Shown here: one piece after another, positions 34,837 to 47,500 of the stretch
Layout: the number at the start of each line of letters is the position of its first letter
Position numbering within the stretch: the first letter of the stretch is position 1
Source of the DNA: Bufo bufo
Lineage: Eukaryota; Chordata; Amphibia; Anura; Bufonidae
Length of the DNA stretch: 64,000 nt
Direction: 5' to 3'
Assembly (NCBI RefSeq): GCF_905171765.1
Contig: NC_053392.1
Location: 445,808,837 to 445,872,836, forward strand
Made by a program: the position numbers and the translations under genes
Notes under the pieces: generated by a model
What the model saw: only the letters and a program-made list of their open reading frames with translations
Told to the model about the DNA's origin: nothing
The model's database searches: none

Positions 34837-36459
34837 AAGACGATATCCCGTCAGAGGGAGTGATAACCACAGGTGGTGTATATGTAATAAATGTAATCAC
34901 AGGAAGCAACCTGTTTTAAAACGTAGCCTTTAATCTAATATCAACATAAAATAACGAACTCCCACGGACACACATAGAAAAGAACAAAAAAGAAAGATAT
35001 ATCCTTGATGACATAGGAGATAATACTGCAATCGTCCAATAGCACGGGTCAATGATAGACGGGGTGGACAGTCATGGATTCTGATCTGTCCCTATATCTG
35101 GCCCCAGGCTAGATAGCCCTGCCTAAAGACGGAATAGCCGCCCTGATAAGGACGATCCCGTGTTCTGGAACCTCCTTGTGAGACCTGAATAGACCCTATA
35201 ATCCCGGTGAGTCTCTACTATGGGGCCTGCTCTAGGTACACAGAAAAAAAAAAAAAAAAAAACGGATATAGATTGACAGTATAGGGAGCAATGAACCACC
35301 CACACTCATGAATGCTGCGTCTTGTGAGTGGACAGTTGCTCGCACAGATTATGTCATGAAAGGTGCACAGACAACCACAGGTGTGATTACCTATGAATAT
35401 GCATCATCAGATAGGCGATATCAGTGTGTAGCCCTCACACACCAGAATTAATGTGTGATGTTCACACACTGGAAATCGCCGTACACATTTGTACATGCAA
35501 GTGTATAGTTAAAATGTGTATACACTCTAGGCACCAGGAGCACTGCCTATGGTGGCATGCAATCAGGTGCCAGTGTCCCAACGCGTTTCACCCTAATTGA
35601 TTTTCGGGTTCCTCAGGGGACATATATAAGTACAATGCTGTTTTTGGCATCAATAAGAGGTAACAGAGCAGTCAGCAGAGTCCTCAGTTATGATGACACA
35701 GTTAGACCAGATCATTTACTGGTCTTATTAAGTTCAGTTGTTAAATAGCTTTCAAGGACCGTATTAGAGGACCATAGGGGGAGGGGCATTAAGTGAGTAA
35801 GTCACTCGCCTTAGTGGGTATAGAGCATGAGTTACAAATTACCATACAGATATTCAGGCTCATGCAAACATAGATGGTTCCCACATAGGTAATCAGAGTG
35901 ACGACCTCCTAAAACAGCCACATATGTGTGATAACATGTGTGATAAACATAAAGATAGCAAACAAGTAACCAGATACTACTTGCGTGTCCGGATACAGCC
36001 AAAGGGGCCCCAGGCTGTCTGTGGAGTTAGTAGTATGTCCACTGTCACTCCAGCCATAGCCCGTGTACACACTGTTTTGGGCAGAGAAAATAATCAAAGT
36101 TAAGAGCCAGATAAGGCCATACACACCAACCTTTTACAGGTAAGAAGAAAAAACCCCAATTCTCAGTGGAACTCACAGATAATGGTGCCTCACTGGTCCT
36201 GCGTGTGAGGTCGCCATGCAGAGAAACCTGTCCGGTTTAAATAGCCCGCACTTAGTAAGCGATATGAGGGGCCGGATGTTCACCCGCCCATCCCTGTCCA
36301 GGCCTAGGTTGGGCGTGAACCTATGACTCAATCACGCCTCTAATGGGCGTGTCTGTCTTCCTGGGTAGCTAAGGCAACCCCCATATCTACTATGTCTTAT
36401 GTGCCGTGTTGCCGCCCCGTCACACCCACACGGGGTGTGCCCCATTCATATGGGCGGAT
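34837..36459. other. 1.6-kb block of unknown type between two MITE arm copies
   Basis: No protein domain was recognised. The sequence contains ACGCGTTTCACCC and GGTTCCTCAGGGG (35581-35620), resembling noncoding parts of some amphibian retroelements (Penelope-like is one possibility, weak). It has an A run at about 35245 and GTGTGTGA-rich stretches. It is flanked by near-identical copies of about 97 bp (34739-34835 and 36460-36556). Confidence 0.45.
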
Positions 36460-36580
36460 CTGGTATGGCGCGCGCCTTCTGTTCAAACAGCTGATCGGCG
36501 GGGGTTGGACCCAGGCCGATTTGATATTGATGACCTATCCTGAGGATAGGTCATCAATAAATATAACTTGGACAACCCCT
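36460..36580. mobile_element. Right arm and terminus of the palindromic TTAA MITE
   Basis: The first 97 bp repeat 34739-34835. The terminus ends at the TTAA 36581-36584, beyond which the ERV env frame resumes. This supplies the right boundary of the 10.7-kb stack inserted in env. Confidence 0.8.
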
Positions 36581-36915
36581 TTAAGCACAAGGGATGTGAT
36601 TCTTTTGAAGGTAAATGTTGTTTTAATCTGAGCGATCATTCAAAATCAATACAAGGCCATATCAAGACACTAAGTGAGTTAGCAAAAGACATCAAGGAAG
36701 ATATCAATAAAAATTGGTGGGACTGGATTTTTGGGTGGTTGCCTGGAACTAAATTTATCCAAAGGCTGGTAGTGGGGGTTATCGTGTGTATAATCACTCT
36801 ATGCTGTTGTGCTCAGTTCATCCCTAATATCATATCTATGTGTAGGTATGCCTACTTTCAGCAAACACACAGAGAACATACCCAGGAGGACATACAGTGC
36901 TGCTCTCAGATTTAA
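36581..36915 (+). pseudogene. env: ERV env, transmembrane-subunit segment (second half)
   Basis: The frame opens at the TTAA and at once shows the C-X6-C-C motif (36595-36621 region) that makes the disulfide link to the surface subunit in gamma/alpha-type envelopes. After an amphipathic stretch and a Trp-rich segment comes a hydrophobic transmembrane helix (about 36766-36835) with a Cys-rich end, then a short cytoplasmic tail with a stop at 36913-36915. It is in phase with 25749-25872. Segment and stop look normal; the gene is inactive because of the insertion and the missing 5' part. Confidence 0.85.
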
Positions 36916-37744
36916 AATGATCCTGTTTTTTTTTTTTTTTTTTGTATAAAAATGTTGGGATCAATTGTTGGCTTGAAAGGGATTTTCATAATTTTGCTAG
37001 TTGATATATATATTAGATTTTGATATAGGAATCAGGAACTGTCCCTTGTATTGATTACACAGGGTCTAGATACAATGCACTTAATTTCCTTTGAAATGCA
37101 GTGTTCAAGAGTGCTCTTAATGACAGCATGTAAATGCATCCCACACCCTACCAGATGTTGACACTACAAAAAGACAGACAGGTATCACTTGAAAATATAC
37201 TAGCACCTCTCCATTACCCTCTGAACAGGGTTATTTAGAGACTACACCAATAACTAAGATGAAAGCGACCTCATATACATGATTGCAAACTGTAACTACG
37301 TAATTAACTTAGCTGATATGGAAAATAATCCTTTCATGTATACAAAGAGATTGTAGCAAACACCAGTATTGTCTAAAGGAGCTGTTTCAAATAACACATG
37401 TGACTCATTCCAGTTTCATCTGGAATTTCCCGCCATGATGTCTCATAAATACATGTACTGTTGAATAAAGAAATTTGACCATTCAGGCTTCAGTGCAGCG
37501 TGGTTGAATATCTCCCAGCAGGGCCGGTGCTACCATAAGGCAGACCAAGCGGCTGCCTTACGGCGCACCCTGGGGGGGGGGGGGGTGCAGAAATGTGACA
37601 TGGAGGGCTGATGTGACATAGGGGGCTGATTTGACATGGAGGGGGAGAAATGTGACATGGGGGTATGATGGCTTACATGGGGGCAGAGGCGGCTCTAGAC
37701 TTTGTGAGGCCTTAGGCGAAACTCGAACATGAGGCCCCCACGAA

Positions 37745-38062
37745 GATCGTTGGGATTCTCGTAATCTCCCGTATGGCGCCCCAGATCAGTCCTCAAGAAA
37801 TAAGCTATGTCAACCACCGCACGGAGCGGTGGTGTGGTCAACACTTCCTCTCCATGTATCCTTTTGGAAGACTCGGAGATACACAAGTGCTGTATCTGCG
37901 GCTCTCCCATAGATACATGGAGGGGGAGTGTTGACCACCGCTCCGGGCACAAAGAGATCCGGAGTACCATACAGGAGATCGTGGGGGATCCCAATGGCCA
38001 GACACTTATCTCCTATCCCTTGGATAGGGGATTTATTTTCCAATTCCGGAGTATCCCTTTAA
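37745..38062. mobile_element. Palindromic MITE fragment
   Basis: Inverted arms (GTCAACACTTCCTCTCCATG at 37837 with CATGGAGGGGGAGTGTTGAC at 37917) fold around GCTGTATCTGCG. The right end CCGGAGTATCCCTTTAA (38046-38062) fits a TTAA-type terminus. The left terminus is not recognised. Confidence 0.65.
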
Positions 38063-38539
38063 TATGCAGTGACATCACAGTAAAGGGTTAATATGCACAG
38101 TGACAACACAGTACAGTGCTTATATTCACAGTGCATATTAACATATTGCATTAACCCTGGCCTAGTTCTCTAAATCGACCCTCCCCCCACACACCACATT
38201 GTGCTGTACTTGCTATACAGCAGCACATACCTGTCACATTCAGGGCCTCCAAGTGACGTCTCCTCTGATGTAGATCTTCTCTTTCATCATCTTCTCCATT
38301 CAGTCTGGACACTTCTCTCAGCTGCCTCGTCTCTGCAGAGTGTGACACACGGACATCTTAGCTTCCTCACTTTTCCATCATCATCCCCCCAACCTGGAGT
38401 CCCCACAGTGTTATCCTGCTGCTCGCTGTGCCCCCCAATACCCCCAAATACTATCCTGAAGAAATAATAGTGCTCCCCTAGTAATAGTTCTCCTCATAGT
38501 CCCACCAATAGTAATTCCCTTCTAGAATGCTCTCATTAG

Positions 38540-39060
38540 TAATACTGCCCCCCACACTGCCACATTATGTAATTTGCCCCACACACTGCCCCCATTAAGT
38601 AATTTGTCCACCACACTGCCCCCATTAAGTAATTTGTCCTCCACACTGCCCCCCATTAAGTAATTTGCCCGCCACACTGCCCCCCGTTAAGTAATTTGCC
38701 CCCCACACTGCCCCCATTAAGTAATTTGTCCGCCAAACTGCCCCCATTAAGTAATTTGTCCACCACACTGCCCCCATTAAGTAATTTGCCCCCCACACTG
38801 CCCCAATTAAGTAATTTGTCCGCCACACTGTCCCCCATTAAGTAATTTGCCCCCCACACTGCCCCCATTAAGTAATTTGTCCGCCACACTGTCCTATTAA
38901 GTAATTTGTCCGCCACACTGCCCCATTAAGTAATTTGCTCGCCACACTGCCTCCCATTAAATAATTTTACCCCACAATGCCCCCATTAATTAATTTGTCT
39001 GCCACACTGCCCGTGTTAAGTAATTTGCCCCCACACTGCCTCACAAATTTGCCCACACAC
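38540..39060. repeat. Minisatellite with about 30-bp units
   Basis: About 15 copies of CACACTGCCCCCATTAAGTA plus ATTTGTCCGC-like remainder. The minus-strand ORFs here are repeat artefacts. Confidence 0.9.
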
Positions 39061-39485
39061 TGCTTCATATTCTGAAATTTTCCCCCCACCTTGTACTTGT
39101 CCGCAGATCTGCTAGGCTGCTGCGCGGGCATGAGTTCAGTCACTTCAGAGCGCAACCCCATCCTGCGGCGCGTAATCCCGTGACCTCCCGCGGCGGGTCT
39201 GGCGGGATTACGCACCGCACAACGGGGTTGCACTCTGAAGTGACTGAATTCATGACCGTGCGGCGCAGAAGCCTAGCAGATCAGCGGACAAGTACAAGGG
39301 GGTGGGGAATAGCATTCGGGGCACTGGCTGAAGCCTGGAATGATTTGACCTAAGGACGCTCCCACCCAACACCGCCGCAAGTACATTTGTACTTGCGGCG
39401 GTTTCGGTGGCAGCCAGAGCGAGGCCCCCACCAGCATGAGGCCCTAGGCGGTGGCCTAAGTTGCCTAATGGAAGAGCCTCCTCTG

Positions 39486-39720
39486 CATGGGGGTATGATA
39501 CATGGGGGTATGATGGCTTGCATGAGGGCATGATGGCTTACATGAGGGCATGATGGCTTACATGGGGGCATGATGGCTTACATGGGGGGCTGATGGATGG
39601 GGTCTGATGGCTGACATGGGGGGCTAATGGCTGACATGGCGGCATGATGGCTGACATGGGGGGCTGATGGATGGGGGATGATGTCTGACATGGGGGTCTG
39701 AACTGAGGTCTGATTAACAT
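39486..39720. repeat. Short tandem repeats of about 21 bp
   Basis: Units of the form GCATGATGGCTTACATGGGG follow head to tail, drifting to GGCTGATGGATGG. Related units stand left of the nested hAT (37610-37683), so the nested hAT inserted into this array. Confidence 0.85.
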
Positions 39721-40954
39721 TGGGGGTCTGATTGCTGGTCTGACCTGAGGTGTAATGGAAAATATTTTTTTCTTATTGTCCTCCTCTAAAACCTAGGTGT
39801 GTCTTAGAGGGCGAAAAATACGGTCCTCAAACTAGCGATTGTCTGAAGCAGAGAGAAGATACCAGGACCACACAGAGGAGAAGACAGCTGCTGCAGACGG
39901 GACCAGGGCCAGGTGAGCTGTGAGGAAGGGAAGGGGGCACCAAAATGTAGCTTCGCTTGTGTTGGCAAAAATCCTTGTACCAGCCCTGTCTCCCAGCTGG
40001 AAGAGAGAATATTCACTGCAAGGGAGTGAAAATTCAAGGGTGGAGGTCTGGGATCTCAGTGTGTAACTATCTCAAAGCCACTTCGGATGCAAACAAGTTT
40101 TCACTCTTGCAAGTAGGATCCTCACATCTTGTGTTAGTTGTTTATTACTCTGTAATTTTGTGATGTCTTTTGATTTGTACATGAACCCTCAGAATTATAA
40201 AGTGATGCAGAATATGATGGTAATAAAGATTATTATTAAAGAAGAACTCCCACAAAAAATTTTTATTCTCTGACCCACTAGGAAGGTACATGAGGCAATT
40301 TTTTGTGACTGTATTTGTGAGTTATGCCTTCCCTTCTAATTTTTAGCTGTGTCATGTGACCAACTCTTTGATCTCCAACCTACATAGGACAGGAAGTCAG
40401 TTAATTCTCTATTCATTCCTACGAGACTGACATTGAGGCTCCCATAGCAATACATTGAGAAACTGACTTCCTGTCAACACATAAGATGCTGTATTACAGG
40501 GGTCCTCAAACTACGGTCCGCGGGCCGCATGCGGCCCGCCGACGACATTTATCCGGCCCGCCACCGCCGAGGACATTTATCTGGCCTGCCACTGCCTGTC
40601 GGTTACTTTTTTTCCCTCCAACATAACAGATGGACGGTCCGGCAGCCAGCCTATCATTGATGGAAGTGGAAGAGAGAGAGGGGGCATGTGGGAGTGGCCC
40701 GCTGGATGCGATTTGCGCGGCAACTTGTGGGCAGTGAACGTTGGGCGCTGGCTCATGGGAGAGAAAGAGGGAGACGTGACAGTAGACATCACAGCACAGC
40801 GACTTGTGAGCAAGAAGAGCAGAGGCAGTTTGGAAGAAGGCAGCTTAGCCTTGGAAGAAACCAGCTTGGAAGAAGGCAGTTTGGAAGAAGAGGTCGTTCA
40901 ATCAAGGCTGAGGTGAGACAGATCCTGACACCCCAGATGACCCCTACATCCCAT

Positions 40955-41450
40955 GGGCACTAATTGGGCAGTGGTGGTGGGCACTGTTTGGGCAGCGGTG
41001 GCAGGCACTAATCTGGCCATGGTGGCAGGCACTAATTGGGCAGCAGTGGCAGGCGCTAAGTGGGCCATGGTGGCAGGCGCTAATTGGGCCATGGTGGCAG
41101 GCGCTAATTGGGCAGCGGTGGCAGGCACTAATTGGGCAGCGGTGGCAGGCACTAATTGGGCAGCAGTGGCAGGCACTAATTGGGCAGCGGTGGCAGGCAC
41201 TAATTGGGCAGCGGTGGCAGGCACTAATTGGGCAGCGGTGGCAGGCACTAATTGGGCAGCGGTGGCAGGCACTAATTGGGCAGCGGTGTTAGGCGCTAAT
41301 TGGGCAGCGGTGGCAGGCGCTAATTGGGCAGCGGTGGCAGGTGCTAATTGGGCAGCGGTGGCAGATGCTAATTGGGCAGCGGTGGCAGGCGCTAATTGGG
41401 CAGCGGTGGCAGGCGCTAATTGGGCAGCGGTGGCAGGCACTAATTAGGCA
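40955..41450. repeat. 24-bp minisatellite in the hAT
   Basis: About 20 copies of GCACTAATTGGGCAGCGGTG plus GCAG. The unit is 8 codons, so ORFs run through on both strands (NWAAVAGT repeats). Two to three more copies occur after the L1, at 49177-49240, proving that the L1 split the array. Confidence 0.95.
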
Positions 41451-41550
41451 GCGGTGGGGGGGCGGAGCCTAACCACTGAGCGAGATGGAGGTCTGAGACA
41501 GAGCCCAGACCCGTGCTTTCCTGTAAAAAGATGCCCATATCTGGACGAAA

Positions 41551-42684
41551 ATGGTCAAGATCGGGAGAGACAAGCCTAGAGAACATCAGGCAACCCCTAA
41601 ACAAAAAAAGGGGCAGACAGAGATGGACCGTTTCATAAGAAAAAAGCTAGCACTCTCACCAGCGCGATTGAACAAAATGGTGCCGCAGCCCTCGATACCA
41701 GACTCGGAGGAAGAGGACGGAGAGGAATATGCAGGAGCCGAGGGAGGGAGAGAGGAGGTTGACGATATGCAACCTGACGATAATAACACTATCCTCACGA
41801 GATCCTTTCTCAAAGACTCTCTGGCTCAAGCACTAGCGCCTTTATTACAAGAGGTGAGAGATATGAGGGAAGATGTGAAGTCCCTTGGCCACAGAGTGGA
41901 ATCCCTGGAAGGGAACCAGAACCTACTAACTGATCGAGCATCTGAAGTTTCCGATCTCCTGGAAGTTCAAACGAACTCACTTAATAACGCTTTACTGCAG
42001 ATAGAAGACCAGGAGAACCGGAGCAGAAGAAAAAACATCAGATTAAAAGGTTTACCAGAAACAGTGGAAGCAGCTGAATTACAAGCCGTTGCCTCATAGC
42101 TCTTCACAGATATACTTGGAGAAAACAAAGCGCAAGACATTACCATTGAAAGGATCCATAGATCCCTGCGCCCAGTTCCAAAGAAAGGCGAACCGCCGCG
42201 TGATGTCATATGCGGCTTACTCCAGCTTTAGAAGCACTGTGGCCCTAATCCAAGCGATGAGGGAGAAAAAGGAGTTACGCTATGAAGGTACAAAAATGTA
42301 TATGTACCAAGACATCGCTCCATCCACACTGAACAAAAGGAGAATTTTATAGCCCTTAACGGACTATCTAAGAGACCAAAGAATACTATACCGCTGGCTT
42401 TTCCCTTTCGGTCTCACTTTCAGCAAGGATGGCAGACGCAGCACGATCCGAACCCCATCGGACTTGCCAGAAGCCTGGAATCATCTAGGGACTGACCCCA
42501 TACCAGTGGACTCCTGGCTGCCCTTGGACAGCTCCGTTAGGCGACTACCTCCACTACCACGTCTAGAACCGTGGTCGATGTCCATAAAGAATAAGCCTCC
42601 AAGATCGAATAGAAGAGGACTTCAAAATCCGGATCCAGAGGGGAAAAATCGACTAACAAGAAATACCACATACTTCAAAATGTG
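41551..42684 (+). pseudogene. ORF1: L1 ORF1 protein, broken
   Basis: ORF1p is the RNA-binding chaperone of the L1 particle. The start is the ATG at 41551. Residues about 80-150 form a heptad-like coiled coil (LLQEVRDMREDVKSLGHRV), followed by the RRM segment (RRKNIRLKGLPE). A TAG at 42097-42099 interrupts it; the frame then continues (ITIERIHRSL) to another stop at 42228. The C-terminal domain resumes in another frame (IQAMREKKELRYEG; YRWLFPFGLTFSKDGRR near 42391) to the stop at 42682-42684. Two nonsense codons and at least one frameshift are present. Confidence 0.85.
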
Positions 42685-42949
42685 AAGTTACTTACCTATG
42701 TGCCTCTGATCTCCCCCCCCCCTTCTTTGATAGCGAGAACCACACTGCTTCTCTTTTTACTTTCTTTCTCCCTCTCCTCTTCCATATCTCGATTCTACTT
42801 CTGTGACAAACTGCCATTTGCCACTGGGCATTGTAGAGGACTTATGGCTAGCCTCCTGCCCTACGACTATGGCCCCGGGACATATTACCTTCTTCCATAC
42901 TGAACTTTCAGCTCCAGAGACTAAGTCCCGTTCGAAGATGGGACTTAGT

Positions 42950-43715
42950 TGTTTTTCTGCATGAAATTGACCGACCGCACAGCCCAAATCTATGGAACTG
43001 TTTTGGGCAGGAAATTGTGCTTGCGGTCGGTCATAAAGGACTTCCACTAAACTTTTGATCCGCTGGAGGGATTTGTGTGATTTTTGGAAGTGTTTATGTT
43101 TGATGTATGCTGAGTTTAAATATGTAATTTTTATGGAGATGGAATGTATGGTTTTAAAGTTACAGTGTATGTTTAAAAACTGTATTTTTACTGTCTGTGA
43201 TAGTTATGTTAATCCATAATTATATCCCAGACAGAAGGGAGGATTTTGTGTATTCGGGTGGGGATTCCTCTCCTATTGTTCCCACGTGTGTATTGGTGGT
43301 TTCCCTTTGTCCTAGGAGATAATTGAATTGTTCTTCGGGTGTCTCCAGGGCAGAGAGGAGGAAACCATGATGCATTGTGGGGACCTGCATAAATACGGGC
43401 GGGTAGCCCTCAATAAAGAGTTCAGTTCAATTCATGTTTTTCTAACCCTTCAAAACTCAGCCTCGTCTCGTTATTGGAGGGAATTGCTGCATCACGCTGG
43501 GGATTGCTATGCTCTGCATATTCCCTGGAGGAGAGATCTATCCCACACGGTCCTGAATGCCCGAGGTTCATTCAGGGTGGAAGGAAGACGGCGCGGCTCC
43601 AGTTAAGCTACGGCGGTTGTGGAGTCTGTGGTGGTTGTGGTGTCCAGTGCGGTGCTTGTGGTCCTCGGCGCAAGCTAGGAAGCGTCCATTAACGGAAGCG
43701 GATCCGTTACAACTT
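42950..43715 (+). mobile_element. Probable solo LTR in the L1 inter-ORF region
   Basis: The stretch contains GCATAAATACGG (about 43387, TATA-like), then CAATAAAGAG (about 43411, poly(A) signal), and ends near CCGTTACA (about 43711). These are typical of retroviral LTR U3-R-U5 order. A hairpin pair CCGACCGCA / TGCGGTCGG lies at 42970-43031. No target duplication was secured, so boundaries are approximate. It could instead be unusual inter-ORF sequence. Confidence 0.4.
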
Positions 43716-44537
43716 CCCCATCCACTCCCCTTCTATACACTCCTACCTCCTGTGTTACTCACATAGCTTTTTCATATAGTCCAGGTTATGCCTTATAACT
43801 ACTGTCTCCTATTTTGCCATTAATAAGACACATTCCTATAGCAATATGCTGTAAGTTATAGCTGCACCCTGTGGATACAAATCGGAATCCACCGGCTGCA
43901 GACTCTATAGGTGTTGCTAACATCAAACCTACGGGTGTCTTTATATGTCTATATACTCAGACATGTTTATCTTGTATTACGTTCTAGTGCTATCATGACT
44001 ACATACTGTGTATACTCTCATTAAGTGTCTAAAACTGTCATGCAAATTGATAAACCCTGTCACATCATTAGGATACCACTTACTCCCCCACCCCCACCTT
44101 TTTTCCCATCTCCCACTCCCCCCCCCCTTCCTCCCCCCCGCCCCCATTGGCTGTTCCTCGATCAGGAAATTGATTATTACTAATTGACAGGCCCTGTAAC
44201 AATTTGAAATGTACTTAGTAGACATAATAAAAGACATGTCTTCTACTCTATGAAGCATGGGTCTGCGGTGCCAGATCAGGAACCACTTTAGATTCTCTGC
44301 CCCCGCATATTCTCTCTGTATGGAGAACAACGGCCAACATAGTGGCTGCTTTCAACTATACAGAGAAATATGGTCCTTCCTGCAGTTGATCTCAAGTTCG
44401 CATCCAATAGGACCTACTCTTATTGATATGTTAGATTGTACTGACTTTTTTGTTGTCATTACTGTTTATACTCTGTCACAGGTCGTTCCCGAGATGCATA
44501 GCTCTGAAGAATACATACATCTCCAAACAGCACTGAC
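43716..44537 (+). other. L1 inter-ORF region
   Basis: About 820 bp between the LTR-like block and ORF2, including a C-rich tract (44088-44145). No coding sequence was recognised. Confidence 0.5.
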
Positions 44538-47500
44538 ATGGCAACCATAACTACAACTTCCTTCAATGTCAGAGGCTTCAACTCGCCTCAAAAGAGGTCG
44601 CAGGTAATTTCTCTTTTGAGGAAGAGTAAATCAGATATTTGCTTTCTTCAAGAGACCCACCTAAAAACTAACAGAGTCCCTAACTTACCTCACATACACT
44701 ATAACAAATGGTTTAATTCCACATACAAGAAAGCAGCCAGAGGAGTTAGTATAGCCATAGCAAAACATATGCCCTTTGAACCCACACTAGCACTTACAGA
44801 CACAGAAGGTAGGTACATATTTGTGAAAGGAAAGATAGGTCACACTATGGTCTCACTAGCCAACATTTATGCCCCGAACAGTAATCAATACTTATGGATT
44901 AAGGATACGCTAGATAGTTTTCAGACTTTTGCAGAAGGTATAAAACTGATAGGAGGAGATCTAAATGTATCCCTAAACCCAATTATAGACACCTCCAAAG
45001 GTCTGTCAGCCCTCTCACAAAAAACAATAGGGAATATTCAAAAAGTACTGACCAAGAATCATTTAGTAGATACTTGGAGAACCTTAAATGCCTCAGCTAA
45101 GGATTACTCATATTCTTTTCAAAGACTAGACTATATACTTATTTCGGATAGCCACTTAAATACCCTTAGGAAAGCTGCAATAGGATCCATAACAATTTCA
45201 GACCATGCTCCAGTTTTGGCGTCCATGTCTTTTCCCTCCCTACCGATGAGGGAGTGGACCTGGAGGCTAAATGAAACCTTGTTGGATTCAGACCATACCC
45301 TGGAAAATATATCTAATAAATTAGCCTTATACTTTCAAGAAAACAATCCATCAGAAACCTCCCAAACCATAGTCTGGGAGGCACATAAAGCCTTCATCAG
45401 GGGAGAGCTTGTGGCGTTAGGCACCAAAGTCAAAAGTGACAGACAAAAAATATTAAACTCCCTGCTATCACAAATTGCAGCTCTGGAATCTATCCAGAAG
45501 CAATCCAAAGCAAAAGTCATGCAGGATGACTTGGTTGCCCTTAGACACAAATTAAAGGAATTACTTAACATCAGATGCACCAAAGCATATCAGTATGCAC
45601 AGTTTAGGCACTATGCGCACAGAGATAGGGGTAGCAAACTTATGACCCACTTAATCAAGAAAAGAAAAGATGCCCAGTTTATTAAAAGTATCAAAACTCA
45701 CACAGGTACTATGACCAGTGAGACTAAAGCCATAGCGACTGAATTCAGCCACTTTTACAGCCAACTATATAACATTTCACCATACCCACCAAAAGATGCA
45801 GATCAACAAAAGATTGATAATTTTCTTTCTAAGCTTAAATTACTGACTCTCCTCAAAGAAGACAGCTTATCTCTATTAGCCCCTATTACCACAGAAGAAC
45901 TCTCAGATATTATCAAATCCCTACCCAATGGGAAAGCTCCAGGCCCAGATGGGTTACCCGCTGGATACTACAAAAAATTACTACCGGTCCTGCTCCCCAA
46001 TATTACAGCTTGGTGTCAGGCTTTGATGATGGCCACTCACCTCCCAAAACAAACTTTAGAAGCTACTAAAACTGTTATAGCGAAAGAAGGTAAAGTAGAA
46101 ACAGAATGCGGCAGTTATAGACCAATCTCCCTCCTTAATTTAGATGTAAAAATTTGGGCAAAGATCCTAGCAAATAGATTAAATAAAATAATCCCGAAAA
46201 TAATTCACCCGGATCAAGCCGGGTTTGTAGCAGGTAGAGAAGGCAATTTCCACTCTTGCAGAGTATTACATGCAATTAAATTAGCAAAAGACAAAAAACG
46301 TCCTCTCATCCTTCTCAGAACAGATGCCGAGAAGGCGTTTCATCGAGTCAACTGGCTTTTTTTTTTACATTGGGCTCTGCAAAGTTTTGGAATACCTTCC
46401 CCCTTCATCACTGCAGTTATGTCCCTCTATCTTCACCCCAGTGCTAGAGTGAGGGTCAACAGCACATTATCTACTCCTTTTAACATAAGCAACGGTACAC
46501 GCCAAGGTTGCCCGTTGTCCCCCACTCTTTTCATTATCACTATGGAAACTCTGTTGCAAGCAATCAGAGACAATCCACTGATTAAAAGGCCTGAAAACTA
46601 ATCAGACGGAACATAAATGTGCCACCTTCACGGACGACCTTCTACTCCTGATCACAAATCCCATCCAGGCATTCCCTCCACTAATAGAACTGTTTGAGCA
46701 ATTTGGAACACTATCAAACTTTAAAATTAACTATTCTAAGTCAGAAGCACTTAATATTACCGTCCCAACATCCCAAATCCCAAAACTACGAACTTCCTAT
46801 CCTTTTACATGGCAGCAGGAAAAAATCAAATATCTAGGAATTTTCCTAACCAACAAACCTTCAACTTTATACTCCTTAAACTACTTACCTCTACTGAAGA
46901 AAATCAGATGCCGAGAAGGCGTTTGATCGAGTCAACTGGCTATATATGCAGAGTGCTCTGCAAAGATTTGGAATACCTTCCCCCTTCATCACTGCAGTTA
47001 TGTCCCTCTATCTTCACCCCAGTGCTTAATATCACCGTCCCAACATCCCAAATCCAAAAACTACGAACTTCCTATCCTTTTACATGGCAGCAGGAAAAAA
47101 TCTAATATCTAGGAATTTTCCTAACCAACACACCTTCAAATTTATACTCCTTAAACTACTTACCTCTACTGAAGAAAATCAGAGATCAGTTAAACTCCTT
47201 AGCCCTTCCCTTTGTCTCGTGGCTAGGTAGGAAAAACCTTTTACAAACTTACATTATGCCTAAGCTCCTCTACCTCCTCCAAATGGTCCCTATCCCCTTA
47301 CCCCACTCCTTTTTCGTATCCACTCGCTCTCTATTTACAACCTTCCTATGGAAGGGCAAAAGGTCACGTCTAGCATACGATAAACTGACCCGAGACCGCT
47401 CGGAAGGAGGTATGGGCCTCCCCGATAACAAGACTTACTACAGGGCGATTCAACTTAAAAGATGGTTGCAGTTATGCATTCCCCACTTCAGGATTTTAGG

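Larger units (their letters stand above)
37684..39485. mobile_element. Second hAT nested inside the first
   Basis: The 8-bp duplication CATGGGGG is at 37676-37683 and 39486-39493. The ends are CAGAGGCGGCTCTAGAC and, read inward from the right, CAGAGGAGGCTCTTCCA. It holds part of a TTAA palindromic MITE (about 37745-38062) and a minisatellite (38540-39060). It is noncoding. Confidence 0.9.
37519..39988. mobile_element. Non-autonomous hAT in the ERV LTR
   Basis: The 8-bp duplication TCTCCCAG is at 37511-37518 and 39989-39996. The ends are CAGGGCCGGTGCTAC and, read inward from the right, CAGGGCTGGTACAAG. It contains a G run (about 37573), short tandem repeats of ACATGGGGG/ATGATGGCTT, and a second hAT at 37684-39485. 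There is no transposase. Confidence 0.9.

Noticed and set aside
34455..36580. Reading 34837-36459 as a Penelope-like element
   Set aside because: No GIY-YIG or RT residues were found; only weak resemblance of noncoding motifs, so it was left unassigned.
40953..41447. 164- and 180-codon open frames of NWAAVAGT-type and PATAAQLA-type repeats
   Set aside because: A 24-bp minisatellite gives open frames on both strands by arithmetic; it is broken by the L1 and lies in a noncoding hAT.
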